Assembly: GCA_963682025.1 (NCBI GenBank)
Contig: OY821519.1
Span: 134,331,612-134,395,611 of the forward strand
From: Cordilura impudica
Taxonomy: Eukaryota; Arthropoda; Insecta; Diptera; Scathophagidae
DNA: 64,000 nt
Reading direction: 5' to 3'
Shown here: positions 10,285-22,284 of the stretch, in pieces
How the letters are laid out: each line of letters opens with the position of its first letter
Numbering within the stretch: the stretch's first letter is position 1
Notes under the pieces: model-generated
What the model saw: the letters and a program-made list of their open reading frames with translations, nothing else
Told to the model about the DNA's origin: nothing
Database searches by the model: none
Translations under genes and position numbers: made by a program

Positions 10285-13200
10285 CACAGTGGTCAATTTC
10301 GCGAGATAGCGGTCAAAACTCTATAACTTTTGACCGGATTGGTATTTTTTTACGCAATTTGTTTTGTTCAATAGAAGGGACCTTAAGCTTCAATTTGCGT
10401 TTTCAAACGTAAAAATCGACTGATTGGAACGTAAGTAATTTGGAGTTAAAAATGCATTTTAATTTTTTGTTGAGTTTCCATGTAAAAGTTGAATATTTTG
10501 ACATTTTAAATAGGTATTTTTTTTATAATTTCTTATTTTCTTCAATCGTATTTTACAGCCAATACTTATTTATTATTCCTAAACTTAATTTTGGTCAGAA
10601 AATGCCAACATTTGGCCCCTGACATTTATTTAGTCTCAATATTCACAGGGGCCAAAGGTTGGTTTTTTTGGAAGAAAGCTAATTCTTGTGAGGATTAAAC
10701 TGAAAAATAACACTGAAATTCCCAACAATATCAATACCATTTGGATATATTATATACAGAACACAACATCGATAAAATTTTAAGTAAACTTTTACTATTG
10801 ATTTAAAGTGCACATATATTTTATTTAAATGTATTAATAAAAATTTATACTAAAATTAGAAACAAATTATAATCTTTAAACTAGTATTAATTAAACAATA
10901 TTAGTAAAAATTTCTTCCAAATAGCTTTGATTTTCATTTTGCAGTAGTTGTTTAGCTTCTTCATCTAACTCTAATGAGGTTGATTTACATTTTTGTCGAA
11001 TACTGGACATATATGGGTCTGATGTGCACAACAAAATATTAATAAGATCTTCATTAGTACAATATCTGGAAATTTTTCTTGTATTGTGCTCGCGAAAGAA
11101 TCTGTAGTCTTTGTTCCTTTTTTCTTGGGCTTCTTCTGAGAGATCTCCAATTGGAAGCATATTGTGCTGAATTATTTGTTCCCCATGGAACAAAATTTTG
11201 TGAACTGTGGTTGGCATATGTCTCCAAGAACATTTTTGGTTATAAAGGGTTGCTGTCTCATTAGCATACTGACCAAATTTTTTTGCATCTATCTTTTTGC
11301 TACATGCTATAACTTGTAATTTGATTTGGAATCGTCGTATTAAATCATAATCTACTTCAGTTATAGAAGCTGCAGTTTCTGGGTCGGAAAAAAATCTCCT
11401 TGCTGTGTTTCCATCATTAGAATTTCCTTCTCCTTGCTTTGGCTGGTCAATTATAAGGCCTATCTCACGGTATTTTTCTTGAATATCTTTTTTTTTTTGC
11501 TTTCTTTTTTCCAAATTTTCTTTGTTGTTTCTCACTGTTTCGCCTAACGGGCCAAATTCCAAATCGTATCCCAATTTAAGAATATGCTCCATAAAACGAA
11601 TTCTAGCATGAAGAGGTGACATTCCAAATTCATATGCTTCATTAAAACTATCGTCTTGTGTTGGTGGTTGGCTCAATTGACTTGATGTTTTTTGGCATAT
11701 GGTGCAGCTTGACGATGACTTTGTTTTGGTTAAAGCTTGTGCAACTTTTCCATCAATAATTGTGAGACACATTTTAAAATTTACTTCAATGTCTTGGTCA
11801 TCAAATTTAAATGTTACTGGTTGAAGTTCTTTAATTTGATCATTTACTTTTCGAACTTCTTCATCTATGACATCTTAAGTCTTCTTTTTGTAAGCAAACT
11901 TTATTGGTCTACAAAATTTTGTTGACGGGGGAATTTCATTCTTCCATACATCTATCTCTGCAGCTCTACTAGTTGACGGCTTTGAACCAATATAAGTTTT
12001 TGTTAAACGTAATGGAACGAAAGAAATCATGAATAAATTGGCATCTGATGAATTTTCCGCATTACATTGTTAGTATTGTTTCTGGCCAGAGGACCCATCA
12101 CATCCCCATTTAGAAATTAAAGTCATGCTGCAATTTTTAAACTTCTTTAAATAGTCAGCATCAAATGTCTTTAATAATCGTTCTGCAGTGTGTTCAAGAA
12201 GATCCTGCAATTTTATTTCTGCTGAACTTGAAGTTACACTAATAGCAGAAGGTAAGCAATCTTTTTTGGCAGAAACTATATCTCGATATGATGGAAAAAT
12301 TCCACAATTTTATTCATTGGTTCGCTTCGCAATTCTGTATATTGGTTTTTAGTCATTTTTAAATCCAAAAATAGTGCAAATGCTTCTTCTGGAGTAAATT
12401 TATTTTCTTCAGTTGGTGTCGGCATACTTTCTAAAATCCTTTTTGTGCGTCTGGGGCTTGCTTCCACTATTTTTTCAATGATAGCAATTTTACCATTTTA
12501 GTTTTCGATGGTTGAATTTGATGTAGAAATGAATCCTTTATGATGCTACAAGAAACTTCTTCATTGATATGTTTAAGCTTGCGTCTTCGTGATCTTTCAC
12601 TACAATTATCAATTGGCTTTGCTGGTCGACCACCTTTTCCAGTTTCCGTGGTAGTTACTGATGGCTTTTTAAAAATAAGTTTATTTCTTAGCCATTATTG
12701 GTTGCGTGAGTAAAACAATTTCTTGTTTCTGGAACATTGATTGTTAAAGTATTCTTAAAGTATTTAAAAAGTTTTTTATTTTTAAGTTATGAATTTTAAT
12801 TTCTTGTTTGTCGCATATTTTGAAGAATGGATTATTCATTATATGTAAAATAATGTCGTTTTCATCTTTCCGTTCAAAATATATATCAGATAGAACACTA
12901 TAACTGAATTTAGCCATTGTTTAAACAATAATGAAGAAAAAAAATGAATGCATGGATTAATATACTATTGCTCGAAGTTTCAACATGATCTTTTTTACCT
13001 CTTTGAAACATAATATAACAGGTAGTTGGTTTTACCAGTTATTTCCATTGGTTTTAAATTTATTTGCAATTTTCATTTAAGTTGTGTAATATTAGATGGC
13101 AATAAAATCTTTTTTATCTTTTCCAAATGAATTGCCAGATACCACATAATTTGAGAGTTCAATTGTCATTTTTGTCAAAATTTTGATACACCCTTCTATG

Positions 13201-13900
13201 TGGACTAGGTCCAAATATGGGCCAACTTCTCCTAATTTCAACAGAATTATTTTTTGGGTCAATAAGAACTCTTGTACAAAATTTCATCAAAATATATGCA
13301 TAATAGCAACTTTCACATACAAATAACTTCTCAAAAAGTATGACGTGCATTTGTACCGAATATCTTACCTTGGGTCAGAAAAATTGCTGTAGCTCAAAAA
13401 GTGCAGTCCCGATGCATGGACATGTATATATAGGAATGTAGGAGAGAGTTAGGACTACAAAATAGTAAATTTGTGTTTTGACCCAGCTTGACTCACAGGA
13501 GTTGTGCTCTATGAAGTAGGAAATTTCTGAGAAATTTGACCTTTTTTAAAAAAAAAATTTAAATTGTTCTGAAAACAGCAGAGCTTCAATTTCTTTACCA
13601 GTAATAGGAAATAAGATAATTTACAACACAAAATTTATTTTGTCCAAAAACCTTGAAAAACAAAAAAGTTATGATCATTTAAACTTTAAAAATTAACTAA
13701 AAATATCATAAATTTACTAAATTCTGAAAAAGCCCATTTTGGACCACCCTGTTATCAGTGAAATAATTGAAATAGAGTTCTAATTTTTTGGCTCCCGAGG
13801 TTTACTACTGTCTACTTTCATATGAGTTTAATAACTTTAAAATCGGAGAACAAAAACCAAAAGGAGTTTTGGCCGCTATCTCAAAATATTGACCACAGTG
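10285..13900 (-). mobile_element. Transib element with 5-bp target duplication and RSS-like ends
   Basis: The left end starts CACAGTGGTCAATTTCGCGA and the right end, read inward, starts CACTGTGGTCAATATTTTGA; both then share GAGATAGCGG and CAAAACTC. The copy of CGTCG at 10280-10284 is repeated at 13901-13905, a GC-rich 5-bp duplication as expected for Transib. The first heptamer, CACAGTG, equals the consensus V(D)J recombination signal heptamer. The interior carries a decayed Transib transposase on the minus strand. Length is 3,616 bp, normal for the family. About 950 bp upstream of the transposase start (12918-13862) holds no other gene. Confidence 0.92.
10891..12917 (-). pseudogene. Transib transposase (RAG1-core relative), frameshifted
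   Basis: Transib transposases are the cut-and-paste enzymes from which the RAG1 core derives. From an ATG at 12917 the frame opens MAKFSYSVLSDIYFER, then a GGRPAKP...CSERSRRRK block, then around 12090 a CDGSSGQKQY block with the first catalytic aspartate. The 293-codon final frame (10891-11772) holds LTIIDGKV (second aspartate), SNDGNTARRFF, MPTTVHKILFHG and LSEEAQEKRNKD (catalytic glutamate), followed by NEDLINILLCTSDPYMSSIR. At least four frameshifts or stops separate these parts, including 12276-12467 in its own frame. All three catalytic residues survive in pieces but the gene is dead. Confidence 0.88.
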
Positions 13901-13905
13901 CGTCG
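13901..13905. repeat. Transib target site duplication, right copy (CGTCG)
   Basis: Exact copy of 10280-10284, directly next to the right end of the element. Confidence 0.88.
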
Positions 13906-14059
13906 TTCACACATAAAACTGAAATAATAATATTATATCATATGACTAATATAATTCCTAGACTAGGACGAATTATTAAGAAATCGGAATTCAGACCGCT
14001 GGCTTTAAAACGATGTATTTCTATCATTCCTTGGGTAAAGTATCGAGCACCATGACATC

Positions 14060-14570
14060 TTCGTCATCGATCATGCTATACACCGTTGCCGAATTGAAGC
14101 GTTTTACCATATGTGCTGTAGGCTTGTACTTGTAGCACTCGATGTCAAGTGTGCAACGGATGTGCAAGATAGATTTGAGCACGGCGACCGACATTTTGTT
14201 CCGTAATTAATTCCGTTAACCGCAGTATTCAAGAACGGGACACTTAGAAGGCCAAAAACAAGCTTAGAAACATTTCCAAATTTCTTGTTCCCTCCCGAGT
14301 CGGTAGCTACCCAATAAGCTTCTGTGCTTGTTTTATCGGCAACTTCAAACCTGTGGAGTAAGTTCCACTCCTTCAACGTTGAGTCGATATCACCTCACAA
14401 CGTGTGTTTGAATTCTGCAGCAATATTTGTGATGTCGGCTTTGACTGCCGAAGATGCAGACTGCGGAGAGAACGTTGATATTTGATCGAGAATTTTTACA
14501 TTTTCAGGGACTCTTTTCTGCAGTTGAGATACCTGAGTTATCAGAAATTTTTTAGATTTTTCTTTGATTT
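14060..14570 (-). pseudogene. hAT-type transposase, C-terminal fragment
   Basis: The minus strand reads VSQLQKRVPENVKILDQIST, an in-frame stop, then WNLLHRFEVADKTSTEAYWV and FGLLSVPFLN, the start of the hAT dimerisation block (normally LSVPxSNAxVERxFS). A frameshift and stops follow; the next frame gives LRNKMSVAVLKSILHIRCTL and KYKPTAHMVKRFNSATVY, which match the end of the block. Only this C-terminal segment is recognisable. Assignment to hAT rests on the order of these blocks. Confidence 0.65.
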
Positions 14571-14934
14571 AGATAACAGATTCAAGAGGCACGTTTGCAT
14601 TTTTCGCAATGGTAATGCTATTAATAATAAATGTTAACCTTTTCTCCAAACATGTGCCTATGTTATTAACTCGGTAACTCTAATTTGAAAATAAAACATA
14701 AAGTGAAAATGGACGCCAAATTGAAAAAGGAGAATATTTTAAAAATAATTAGTTTGTACCAGTCCCATGCTTTTTTGTGGGATATGAACAATAAATCTTA
14801 ACAATTTAAGGAAGAAAGGCTACGAAAATATAGCAAAAGAGATGGGTGATCATGGTGGAAGTTTGCGCTTCGACAACATGATCAAAATGAAACTGCTGTC
14901 ACATATGTCAGCACAAAGGTTAATGCCGATGGAT

Positions 14935-15174
14935 TCAACTAATTCGAACAATTTTTCGAGGATAATACGTACACAACGTTTCGTCAGTGGCAGTGCGAGG
15001 TGTAATAGCAGCGTTAGTTGTAATCAAATTGAAAAATTCTATAAATATACTTATCCGAAGCTTACAATGTTTTTTGTCCAATAATGGGTTAGACTCACCT
15101 TTGAATACTGGCTCCACCTCGCAGCATGCCACGTACTTTTGTACATAAACTTTTTTATTTGTGTATTTCGGCAT
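14935..15174 (-). pseudogene. Possible N-terminal exon of the hAT relic
   Basis: A 79-codon frame starts MPKYTNKKVYVQKYVACCEV and is followed by PVFKG at a GTGAGT, a good splice donor. Insect hAT genes of the BED-finger type often begin with a short basic exon like this. It has the same orientation as the C-terminal fragment at 14060-14570 and lies upstream of it. I see no zinc finger or other diagnostic residues, so this is a weak suggestion based on position. Confidence 0.3.
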
Positions 15175-15789
15175 TCTCCAATTATTTGTTAGCTTTCTTA
15201 ATCGTTAAAATATAAAAAAACGTTGCAGAGAAACTAGCTGCACTAAAGATAATAGATGATCAACTGGATCAGTTCCCTGGTGAATTGTACGCATGCTACG
15301 TTGAAAAGTTAGTATTTCACCACGGAGAACACACGAAGCATTATATGAAACGTGAACGAGACTCACCTCATGGGATAGACAGTAGATGTCGCAGCGTGTA
15401 TGTGATGAGTTCTCGTGGTCCGTAGTGAAATGTATGCTTTTCGTTTTCTTAGGTTTCATGCGCGCGTTTTATCACCGTGGATATTATATACATATGTATA
15501 CTTGTTCTCGTTTAAATAGCCCTTCTGTTGGGAACCTACACCCATAGATTTGAGTATCAATCAAATACCGACCGAATAAAGTTTGCTTTTAATGTTATTC
15601 CAAAACGATTCTTCATAATATTTCTAAAAATTACCATAAACTAACCAGTGGCTTTCAAAACCGCGATCAGTTGACCCGTCTTTAACGTTGTAGTTGTTGT
15701 GTGGGTTGTTTAGGGGTTTTAGGGGTTTTTATGGGAATTGGAGATTGTATAGGAGGAGGCCGCGCCGAGCATCCGGCAACACTGATCTG
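15175..15789. other. Unannotated spacer
   Basis: No domain or repeat end recognised. A minus-strand frame of 84 codons (15205-15459) shows no motif I can name. Confidence 0.4.
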
Positions 15790-17229
15790 AAGAACTGTTT
15801 CATGATTTCAAAAACAAACCAGAAGTGTTGAAAAATATCAAAGATTTGATACTATCCGCTAAAACAGTGCAAGTTAGAATAGCTAAAATGTCTTCAAATG
15901 TAACATATTTGTTGCTGGAATATATTCCACTATCTTCTTCCTTATCACTTGCTATAGACGAGTCTTGCTTAATAAAAGACACGGAACAAGTTGCCCTTTT
16001 TAAGGTATATGTCTTCCCAAGGTCTAAAAAAAGAACATCTAGGATTGCTACCGTAATCGGGACAAACTAGAGGGGAAGATATAGCGAATGACATGCAAAA
16101 ATGCCTTGAAGACAATAAGATCGTTTTAAATGAAATCGTTTCAATAGAACTGATGGAGCCAGAAGTATGACAGGAAAAAAAAAATGGGCAACAACGATTC
16201 TTCAGAGCAAAATAAACCACGAAATTCTTACGTTTCACTGCATAATACAAGCATTTTCGGACGAAATAGTTGAGGCCACGAATTTGGTAATCAAGTTGTA
16301 AACAGTATCCTGTCAAAAACACTCTAGCCTCGTTAGTTTAAAGAATTCTTAAACGAAATGGAGAATCAATATTGCGACCTACTTCTTTACTATAAAGTGG
16401 GATGGCTTTCCAAAGGTAAGATGTTGAAAAGTTTTGCTTTGTACTTGAATGAAATAAATACATTCCTAAATGCAAAAGGCATTAATCATCCTGAATTAGA
16501 GAACGACAGATGGCTGCAAAAATTTTACTTTATGGTGGATATCAAAGCGAGAAAAATGAGCTGAATCTAAAACTGCAATGAACGGAAACCCAGCCTACGT
16601 TTTGATAGAAGAAGTGGTTTATTTTGAAAAAAAAGTAATTCTTTTTGTAAAAGATATTCATAGCGGTAAATTACTTCATTTTCAATTTCTAAAGCAATAT
16701 CCTGATAAAACCAGTGCAACTGTTGACACGAATCACTTCAGCACAGTTAGAAAAAAAAATAAGGATGAAATTGTTGACAGATTTGAGCAATTCAAAACGG
16801 ACAAAACCACTCTGTTATTCGTAGTAAATCCTCTCAACACAAATAATAACGAAATGCACATTGAGCCATTTGGAATTGATACTGGATCTCTAGAAATACA
16901 GTTGATCGATTTAAAAAGTAAAGCTTTGTGGAGTGGAAAATTTACAGAGTTGAAAAGAAAGTCGAAAGATCCGGTGGTCCAGAAAAGTATTTACGTAACG
17001 CATCAAAAGTGGACAGCTTTAAAAGCAATGTCTCGACGAATGGAATAGTCTTCCAGATTGCTATAGTGAGGAAAATAAGTTGGCATTTGGATTACTTCGA
17101 AATATAATTAAAAGTAAAGTTAGAAGCCAACTAAAAAATTAAAATTTAGAGTCATGTTTCATATTTAAAACAACAAGTTAAAAGCCAAATTTATCCAAAC
17201 TTTCTAAAACCATGCAACGCTCCGATTGA
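15790..17229 (+). pseudogene. hAT transposase relic of the GTF2IRD2-like type
   Basis: Vertebrate GTF2IRD2 contains a domesticated hAT transposase; this relic matches that branch. Readable blocks in order are [20 protein letters not shown] (15900s), [20 protein letters not shown] with [12 protein letters not shown] (about 16470-16560), [20 protein letters not shown], and [20 protein letters not shown] with [16 protein letters not shown] and [13 protein letters not shown] (to 17045). A changed frame then gives NLESC and KPNLSKLSKTMQRSD at the end. At least five frame breaks separate the parts. It lies next to a different hAT fragment on the opposite strand. Confidence 0.75.
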
Positions 17230-17634
17230 ATTTGTTTACTACTTATATATCGTCGCCTGGGTAAAATATTGTCGTAAGCGCCATTTTGACGATTTTTTGT
17301 TATAGATGCAGTTATATATTTTAAAATAAAATCTTTGGATTGGTGACATCAGTTTTTCGATATCTCGCTTATTCTCCGAGATATTCAGTATGATTTTGTC
17401 GTATATCCAACGTCAGTAGCGACTTTCTCGTTTTTTGTCGTATGCCCAGACGGTTTTGCACATACGACAATTTTCCCATACAAATGAATCATTTTTTCTT
17501 ATAATTAAAATATTGTCGTATGTGCAAAATGGCTTAACACATACAACAAAATTTTATTACTGCTTGGTAGAATTTTGTCGTCGTATGTGTTATGGTGATA
17601 TGCATTGATTGTACTAATTTCAGTATCAATCGTG

Positions 17635-19279
17635 ATGTCGTCGCGATCGGACGATACACCTGCGCCGAGTGTATCGCAGGAAATTTGTTCGTAAGTGCTA
17701 TAGCAATCTCTAGCTATAATATTGGAAAACATATAATAACTTTACTTTTCTTATAGCATGCATCACGAAATACTGGAAGACGAAAGTTACAGTGATTTTT
17801 CATCAGACGACGAAGGAAATGATCCCAATATTTTACCAAATTCGAAATCGACCCTAAGCAGTTTCTATGAATCCGCGTATAAAATTGTGTCGCCAATTAC
17901 TCCAAATACTACCCAAGTTTGCGATTACCATCGGATTACAGCAGCTCGTGTTAATATATGGCACATAAAAATTAATATCTGTTTAAATTATTCTTTGCAT
18001 CGAGCTTATATAAACAGTTCAATTAATCTTTCAGCGTGCCCTGAGTCTCCTGTTGCAAGGAAACGAAAGCGAGCTCCTGAATTGTGGAAGCAGAATGTAC
18101 GGAAAAATCTAAGTGATCGTAGTTTGCCATTTACCAACAAAAGCGGAATTCAAAGACCTGGTAGAGCAATTGCAACCGTTCTTGTTTCTACACCTGCACT
18201 TTAAATATACCTGATGAGCGAAGGCAAATCATCCACTCATAATTTTGGAGCCTAACTTCGGTTGCAAAAAAATATTTTACGGAAATTTTGTGAAAAGGGA
18301 AGCTGTTAAACGCATAAGAACTTCATTAGTAAATGACCATCTCAAAAAAACATTTCACGTTTGTAAAAAATACTTTTTGAGCACCCTAGCAATCTCCGAA
18401 AGAACCATTTATTACTTTTTTGCAAAACACTATGCAATTGATACTGTCAAAGTCGGGTTTAAAAATGGGAAGCGTGGAAGAAACCCCACAGATGAAAGTC
18501 AAGTCATGGAAGTAAAGAATCATATTTCAAATTTCCCTACAACTGAGTCACATTACTGTAAAGCTTCGACTTCAAGAAAGTATTTAGAAGCGCATCTGTG
18601 TACAAAAAATGTATTATCTTTACAAGACCGCCGTTAATAACCCGGTTGGCATATACACGTACAGAAAGATATTCAACACATGCTTTAATCTTTCTTTTTA
18701 TATACCAAGAAAAGATATTTGCGACAGATGTCAACTATTTAAAGCCAATGCCACCAAACATTCTAAAGCTGAAGTACAACTGCATGAAAAACACTTGGAA
18801 GAAAAAAGATTTACGACTGCCGAACGGGACGTTGACCTCCAGAGTATCGATACAAATGCAGCTGTTTTAATGTATGACTTGGAAAACGTGTTTACTCTCC
18901 CAAAGATGTTCGCATCCAGCTTCTATTATAAAAGAAAGCTATGCGTCTATAATCTTACTGGCACCCTGTAAATTGCCACTCTAACCTAGTCAAATTTACG
19001 CTATGGAGTGATTTCTGCATTCCTCAAAATCGTTACAAAATTACATCAACTGCTACACTTCAGTTTATGCACGACCACCCGCAAATTCAAGAAATTGTGC
19101 AAAAATTCAGCGAACCTGGACATTCTTCTTTACAGCAACTTGATAGTGTTCATAGCACAATTGAAAAATTTTTGCGGAACGTGGAGATTCCCAGCCAATT
19201 GTGTTTAATTCGACTACTCAAAAACGCACAGTTTCCCAACGTTAAATTACAACTACTGCAAATGAAGCAGAAAGTTTGA
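17635..19279 (+). pseudogene. QNRN-motif transposase, with intron, frameshifted and internally deleted
   Basis: The gene starts with a short exon (17635-17690, MSSRSDDTPAPSVSQEI), a 66-bp intron (GTAAGT...TTATAG) and an acidic second exon from 17757 (DESYSDFSSDDEGND). A KRKRAPELWKQNVRK block follows, then in new frames KRIRTS, HVCKKYFLSTLAISERTIYY, NHISNFPTTESHYC and KIFNTCFNLSFYI. Next come DICDRCQLF, a FYYKRKLCVYNLTG block, and after a deletion LWSDFCIPQNR, EPGHSSLQQLDSVHS and IEKFL. The family is repetitive in insects and usually left uncharacterised; the same family occurs at 35869-37984. At least four frame breaks and a loss of about 50 codons before WSD make it inactive. Confidence 0.7.
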
Positions 19280-19900
19280 TTTTCAAAAACGTACAATTTT
19301 TCAAGTGTAAGTCTATTAAATATTCCAACAATGACTAATTTAAAGTTGGAACAAAATTATCATTTAAAGAACTTGAATATCACTTTTTCGATTTAAAGAA
19401 AAATAAAGGAAGGTTTAGCACAAAGATTTGAAAACACAATCTTCGAGCTGTTCCCAAAAAATACTTGATAACAATAAAAAAAAAGGACTTACAAAGTTGC
19501 CTTCCCTTTATAGAACAAGAGGAAGCTAGAAACTTTTATCGTGCCATTTTAAACCTTTAATAGCAACCAGTATTTTAGAAATGATATTTTTATACAACTC
19601 AGACTGAATTTGATATTGAAACTAATGTTCCTTAATTTTTTCTTTTGCATGTAAAGCAAATGTTTTTGTGTAACACAGACTGAATTTTATATTGAAACTA
19701 ATGTTCCTTAATTTTTACTTTTGCATGTAAAGCAAATGTTTTTATGTTTATTTTTATTTTGTTCTACTTTATGTATTTTTGTGGAAAATAAAAAGTGAAT
19801 TTGTTGTAAAAGTATTAACAAATTTTTTTATTTATTTACTTTTTTTTTATCGTATAATATTATTTGTACAATAGTCAAATTACAACTTGTGTTTTTGATT
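19280..19900. other. 3' non-coding part of the 17.25-20.19 kb transposon
   Basis: AT-rich sequence with a diverged tandem duplication of about 70 bp (ACTCAGACTGAAT... at 19597 and ACACAGACTGAAT... at 19672). No ORF of note. Confidence 0.5.
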
Positions 19901-20408
19901 GTTATAATATTTAATAGTATTTTGTCGTATGTGTATGGACTTTAAGCATACATTTTGAAGGTGTGATATACGACAAAATCATATTGAAGAAAACTCATAC
20001 TAACTCCCATAATATCATTAAATTATATACAAACATTATTGATATCTATTGTTCATGAAACGCTTAATAATCCCTACAATTTTCAAGAAAATCTACCGTG
20101 GCGTTTTGGAATAGTAGGTTTCCAAACTTGAATTGCGATTTCCCCAAAATCATGAAATATGATATACGACAATATTTTACCCAGGCGACGATATGACTAA
20201 ATAGATATTTTTATTTTATGAATAGAATAGTTTTTTTTTTCAAAAAACGTTTGCCTCTTCCGAATCAAAAGGTTGCCCTCCCCTGGTATAGGGTACAACA
20301 ATAATTAATAAATTATAATAAATTCTGTTAAAAGAAAAAAACAATTGACTCTAAATCAAGATTCAGAAAATACACACATGAAACACACAATGTTCTGTTC
20401 AAAAGCAG

Positions 20409-20640
20409 CCAACACATATCTTTATTTTCATATCAATTATGTGCGTTTCTAAATTTTCTACAGCGCCCAACACAACCATGACTGTGTTCGTTTTAATATT
20501 TCGTTATTTACACGAACATTTTTGTATCACGTACTTTTTGTTTCAATCACACATAAAGCACACATTTTTGAGTGTTGCTTTATTTGAAGTTCATGTTCTG
20601 GTACGTGTACTGAAAAAAAAAACAGAACATGTACAATAAA
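20409..20640 (+). repeat. Foldback element, left arm
   Basis: This arm is an inverted near-copy of 20774-21010; both encode, as a by-product, almost the same 66-codon frame on opposite strands. The arm includes GCCCAACACAACCATGACTG and a stretch ending in AACAGAACATGTACAATAAA. The inverted structure explains the twin ORFs, so neither is a gene. Confidence 0.85.
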
Positions 20641-20773
20641 CAGGTTCGAGTTCAGTTATATTTTAAGTCGTGCTTAAAATATAACTGAACTCGAACCTGT
20701 TTATTGTACATGTTCTGTTTTTTCTTACTACACGAGCCACAACACGCCTTAAAATATAACTGAACTCGAACCT
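20641..20773. repeat. Foldback element centre with a nested 46-bp palindrome
   Basis: Around 20670 a block containing AACAGGTTCGAGTTCAGTTA is followed after six bases by its exact reverse complement (20674-20719), and the same reverse complement recurs at 20751-20796. The centre therefore contains a second, tighter palindrome and a tandem copy of one arm. Confidence 0.85.
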
Positions 20774-21010
20774 GTTTATTGTACATGTTCTGTTTTTTTT
20801 TTCAGTACACGTACCAGAACATGAACTTCAAATAAAGCAACACTCAAAAATGTGTGCTTTATGTGTGATTGAAAAAAAAAGTACGTGATACAAAAATGTT
20901 CGTGTAAATAACGAAATATTAAAACGAACACAGTCATGGTTGTGTTGGGCACCGAAGGAAATTTAAAAACAAACATAATTGATATGAAAATAAAAATATG
21001 TGTGTGTTGG
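20774..21010 (-). repeat. Foldback element, right arm
   Basis: Inverted counterpart of 20409-20640. Identity is highest near the centre and falls off outward, where the two arms differ by scattered substitutions (for example GTGCGTTTC against GTTTGTTTT). Confidence 0.85.
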
Positions 21011-21089
21011 TCTAAGTTATGTTTGTTTACATATATGAACGAGTTTTTTATTCAGTGTGTGTTTTTTTCTGAACTCTGCTCTAAATTTA

Positions 21090-21236
21090 AATGGTATAAA
21101 AAGTTAAAGGTTAAGTCAGTGTACTAAAATGGCGAAGGTACCCAAAATTGTTTATAATATTGAATTAAAGACACACGTTGAGGGTATCAAAGATTCGACA
21201 CACCCAAGTTTAATGCATAAAGGTATTTCTAATTAA
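21090..21236 (+). CDS. Small ORF with TATA-like box and splice donor beside the foldback
   Basis: A TATA-like GGTATAAAAAG at about 21091 precedes an ATG at 21129, which opens MAKVPKIVYNIELKTHVEGI and runs to SLMHKG at a GTATTT that could be a splice donor. No domain is recognisable in 36 residues. Its position just outside the foldback arm suggests a first exon of a transposon gene whose downstream exons are not visible here. This is speculative. Confidence 0.25.
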
Positions 21237-21239
21237 ATC

Positions 21240-22284
21240 AAATCAAAATTAAGTTAAAGAATCATAAATCTAAACTTAAACTAATATTCGCTACGTGCGT
21301 GTTTGGTTTACGTTCTCCATTTATCAGCCCACATTATCACAAACTGTTAACTAATAAGAATTTCTATTATTATTACTATTTTTTTCTTTTTTCTTCGAAA
21401 ATATCTGGAATCTATTCATTTGCATATACACTCATACAGAAATTTTGCTTCATAGTTTTAATTATCAATTTTTAAAACGGTCAAATTCTTTTAGTAATTG
21501 TGATATTTTGCATGCCAAAGATAAATAAGTGTAGTCTAATAATAAAAATTTTATACGACGCTCTTTCATATAATGAAGGCACTTACAATTGAAAATTGAC
21601 GTATTTTATTCTACAACATATACTTTTATAAACACAACTACATTGTCATGCATAAACCGCGTCATTTAAAGAAAAATTATGCAAATAATATGCATAAAAA
21701 TTATATATTTTTTTTTACTACAATATCCAACAACACTTATAATGTTAATAGTTTACATCATATCAGTTTAAGGGAAAATATAAAAGGACAAACCCTTTGG
21801 AGGCTTTACTACACTGGCCTAGTACTGTCACACTGACTTGGAATTTCTCATCCCCCAGAATGGCTGTGTATGCCTATGTAATAATACCAGGCATACACAA
21901 GTGCCTTTCTTATTTAAAGAATTAAAGACCTTAACCTCCATAATGTATATGTGAGCCCTAAGCACTACCGAATCCCACACAAATAATTTTTGGACTCTAT
22001 AACATTAAAGGCCACCTTTATAATGAAATAGTGTATTATAATTTATAGAAATAATTTGACGAATATTAATTCGTTCAGTGTTACAATATCGGCTTAGAAA
22101 GGCTCTAATACTTATATATATAAAAAAATGAATACATACCATTACATAAGAATAAAGAAATGTGAGAGAAATTTTATGTGCCAATATAAGATTTTCCAAT
22201 GCTAAATTTAAAAGATATTATATCTTCTGCACCTGTTGCAATTTCAATAAATACAAGGAATATATACAAATAACTTGTAAAACG
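21240..22284. other. Unannotated AT-rich region
   Basis: No recognisable coding sequence or repeat end. Short frames around 21648 and 22005 are low-complexity and have no domain. Confidence 0.4.

Larger units (their letters stand above)
17251..20190 (+). mobile_element. DNA transposon with 26-bp TIRs and GTCGTATG subterminal repeats
   Basis: The left end starts CGTCGCCTGGGTAAAATATT and continues GTCGTA; the right end (20165-20190) is its exact inverted copy over 26 bases. ATAT flanks both ends and may be the target duplication, though it is palindromic and could belong to the repeat. Inside each end there are several copies of TTGTCGTATG in both orientations (for example near 17400, 17515, 17576, 19921 and 19972), which look like transposase-binding arrays. 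The interior holds a broken transposase with the D-x-C-x-x-QNR motif. Confidence 0.8.

Noticed and set aside
20439..20976. Two nearly identical 66-codon ORFs on opposite strands
   Set aside because: They lie in the two arms of a foldback palindrome; the inverted repeat forces both frames to match and no domain is present.
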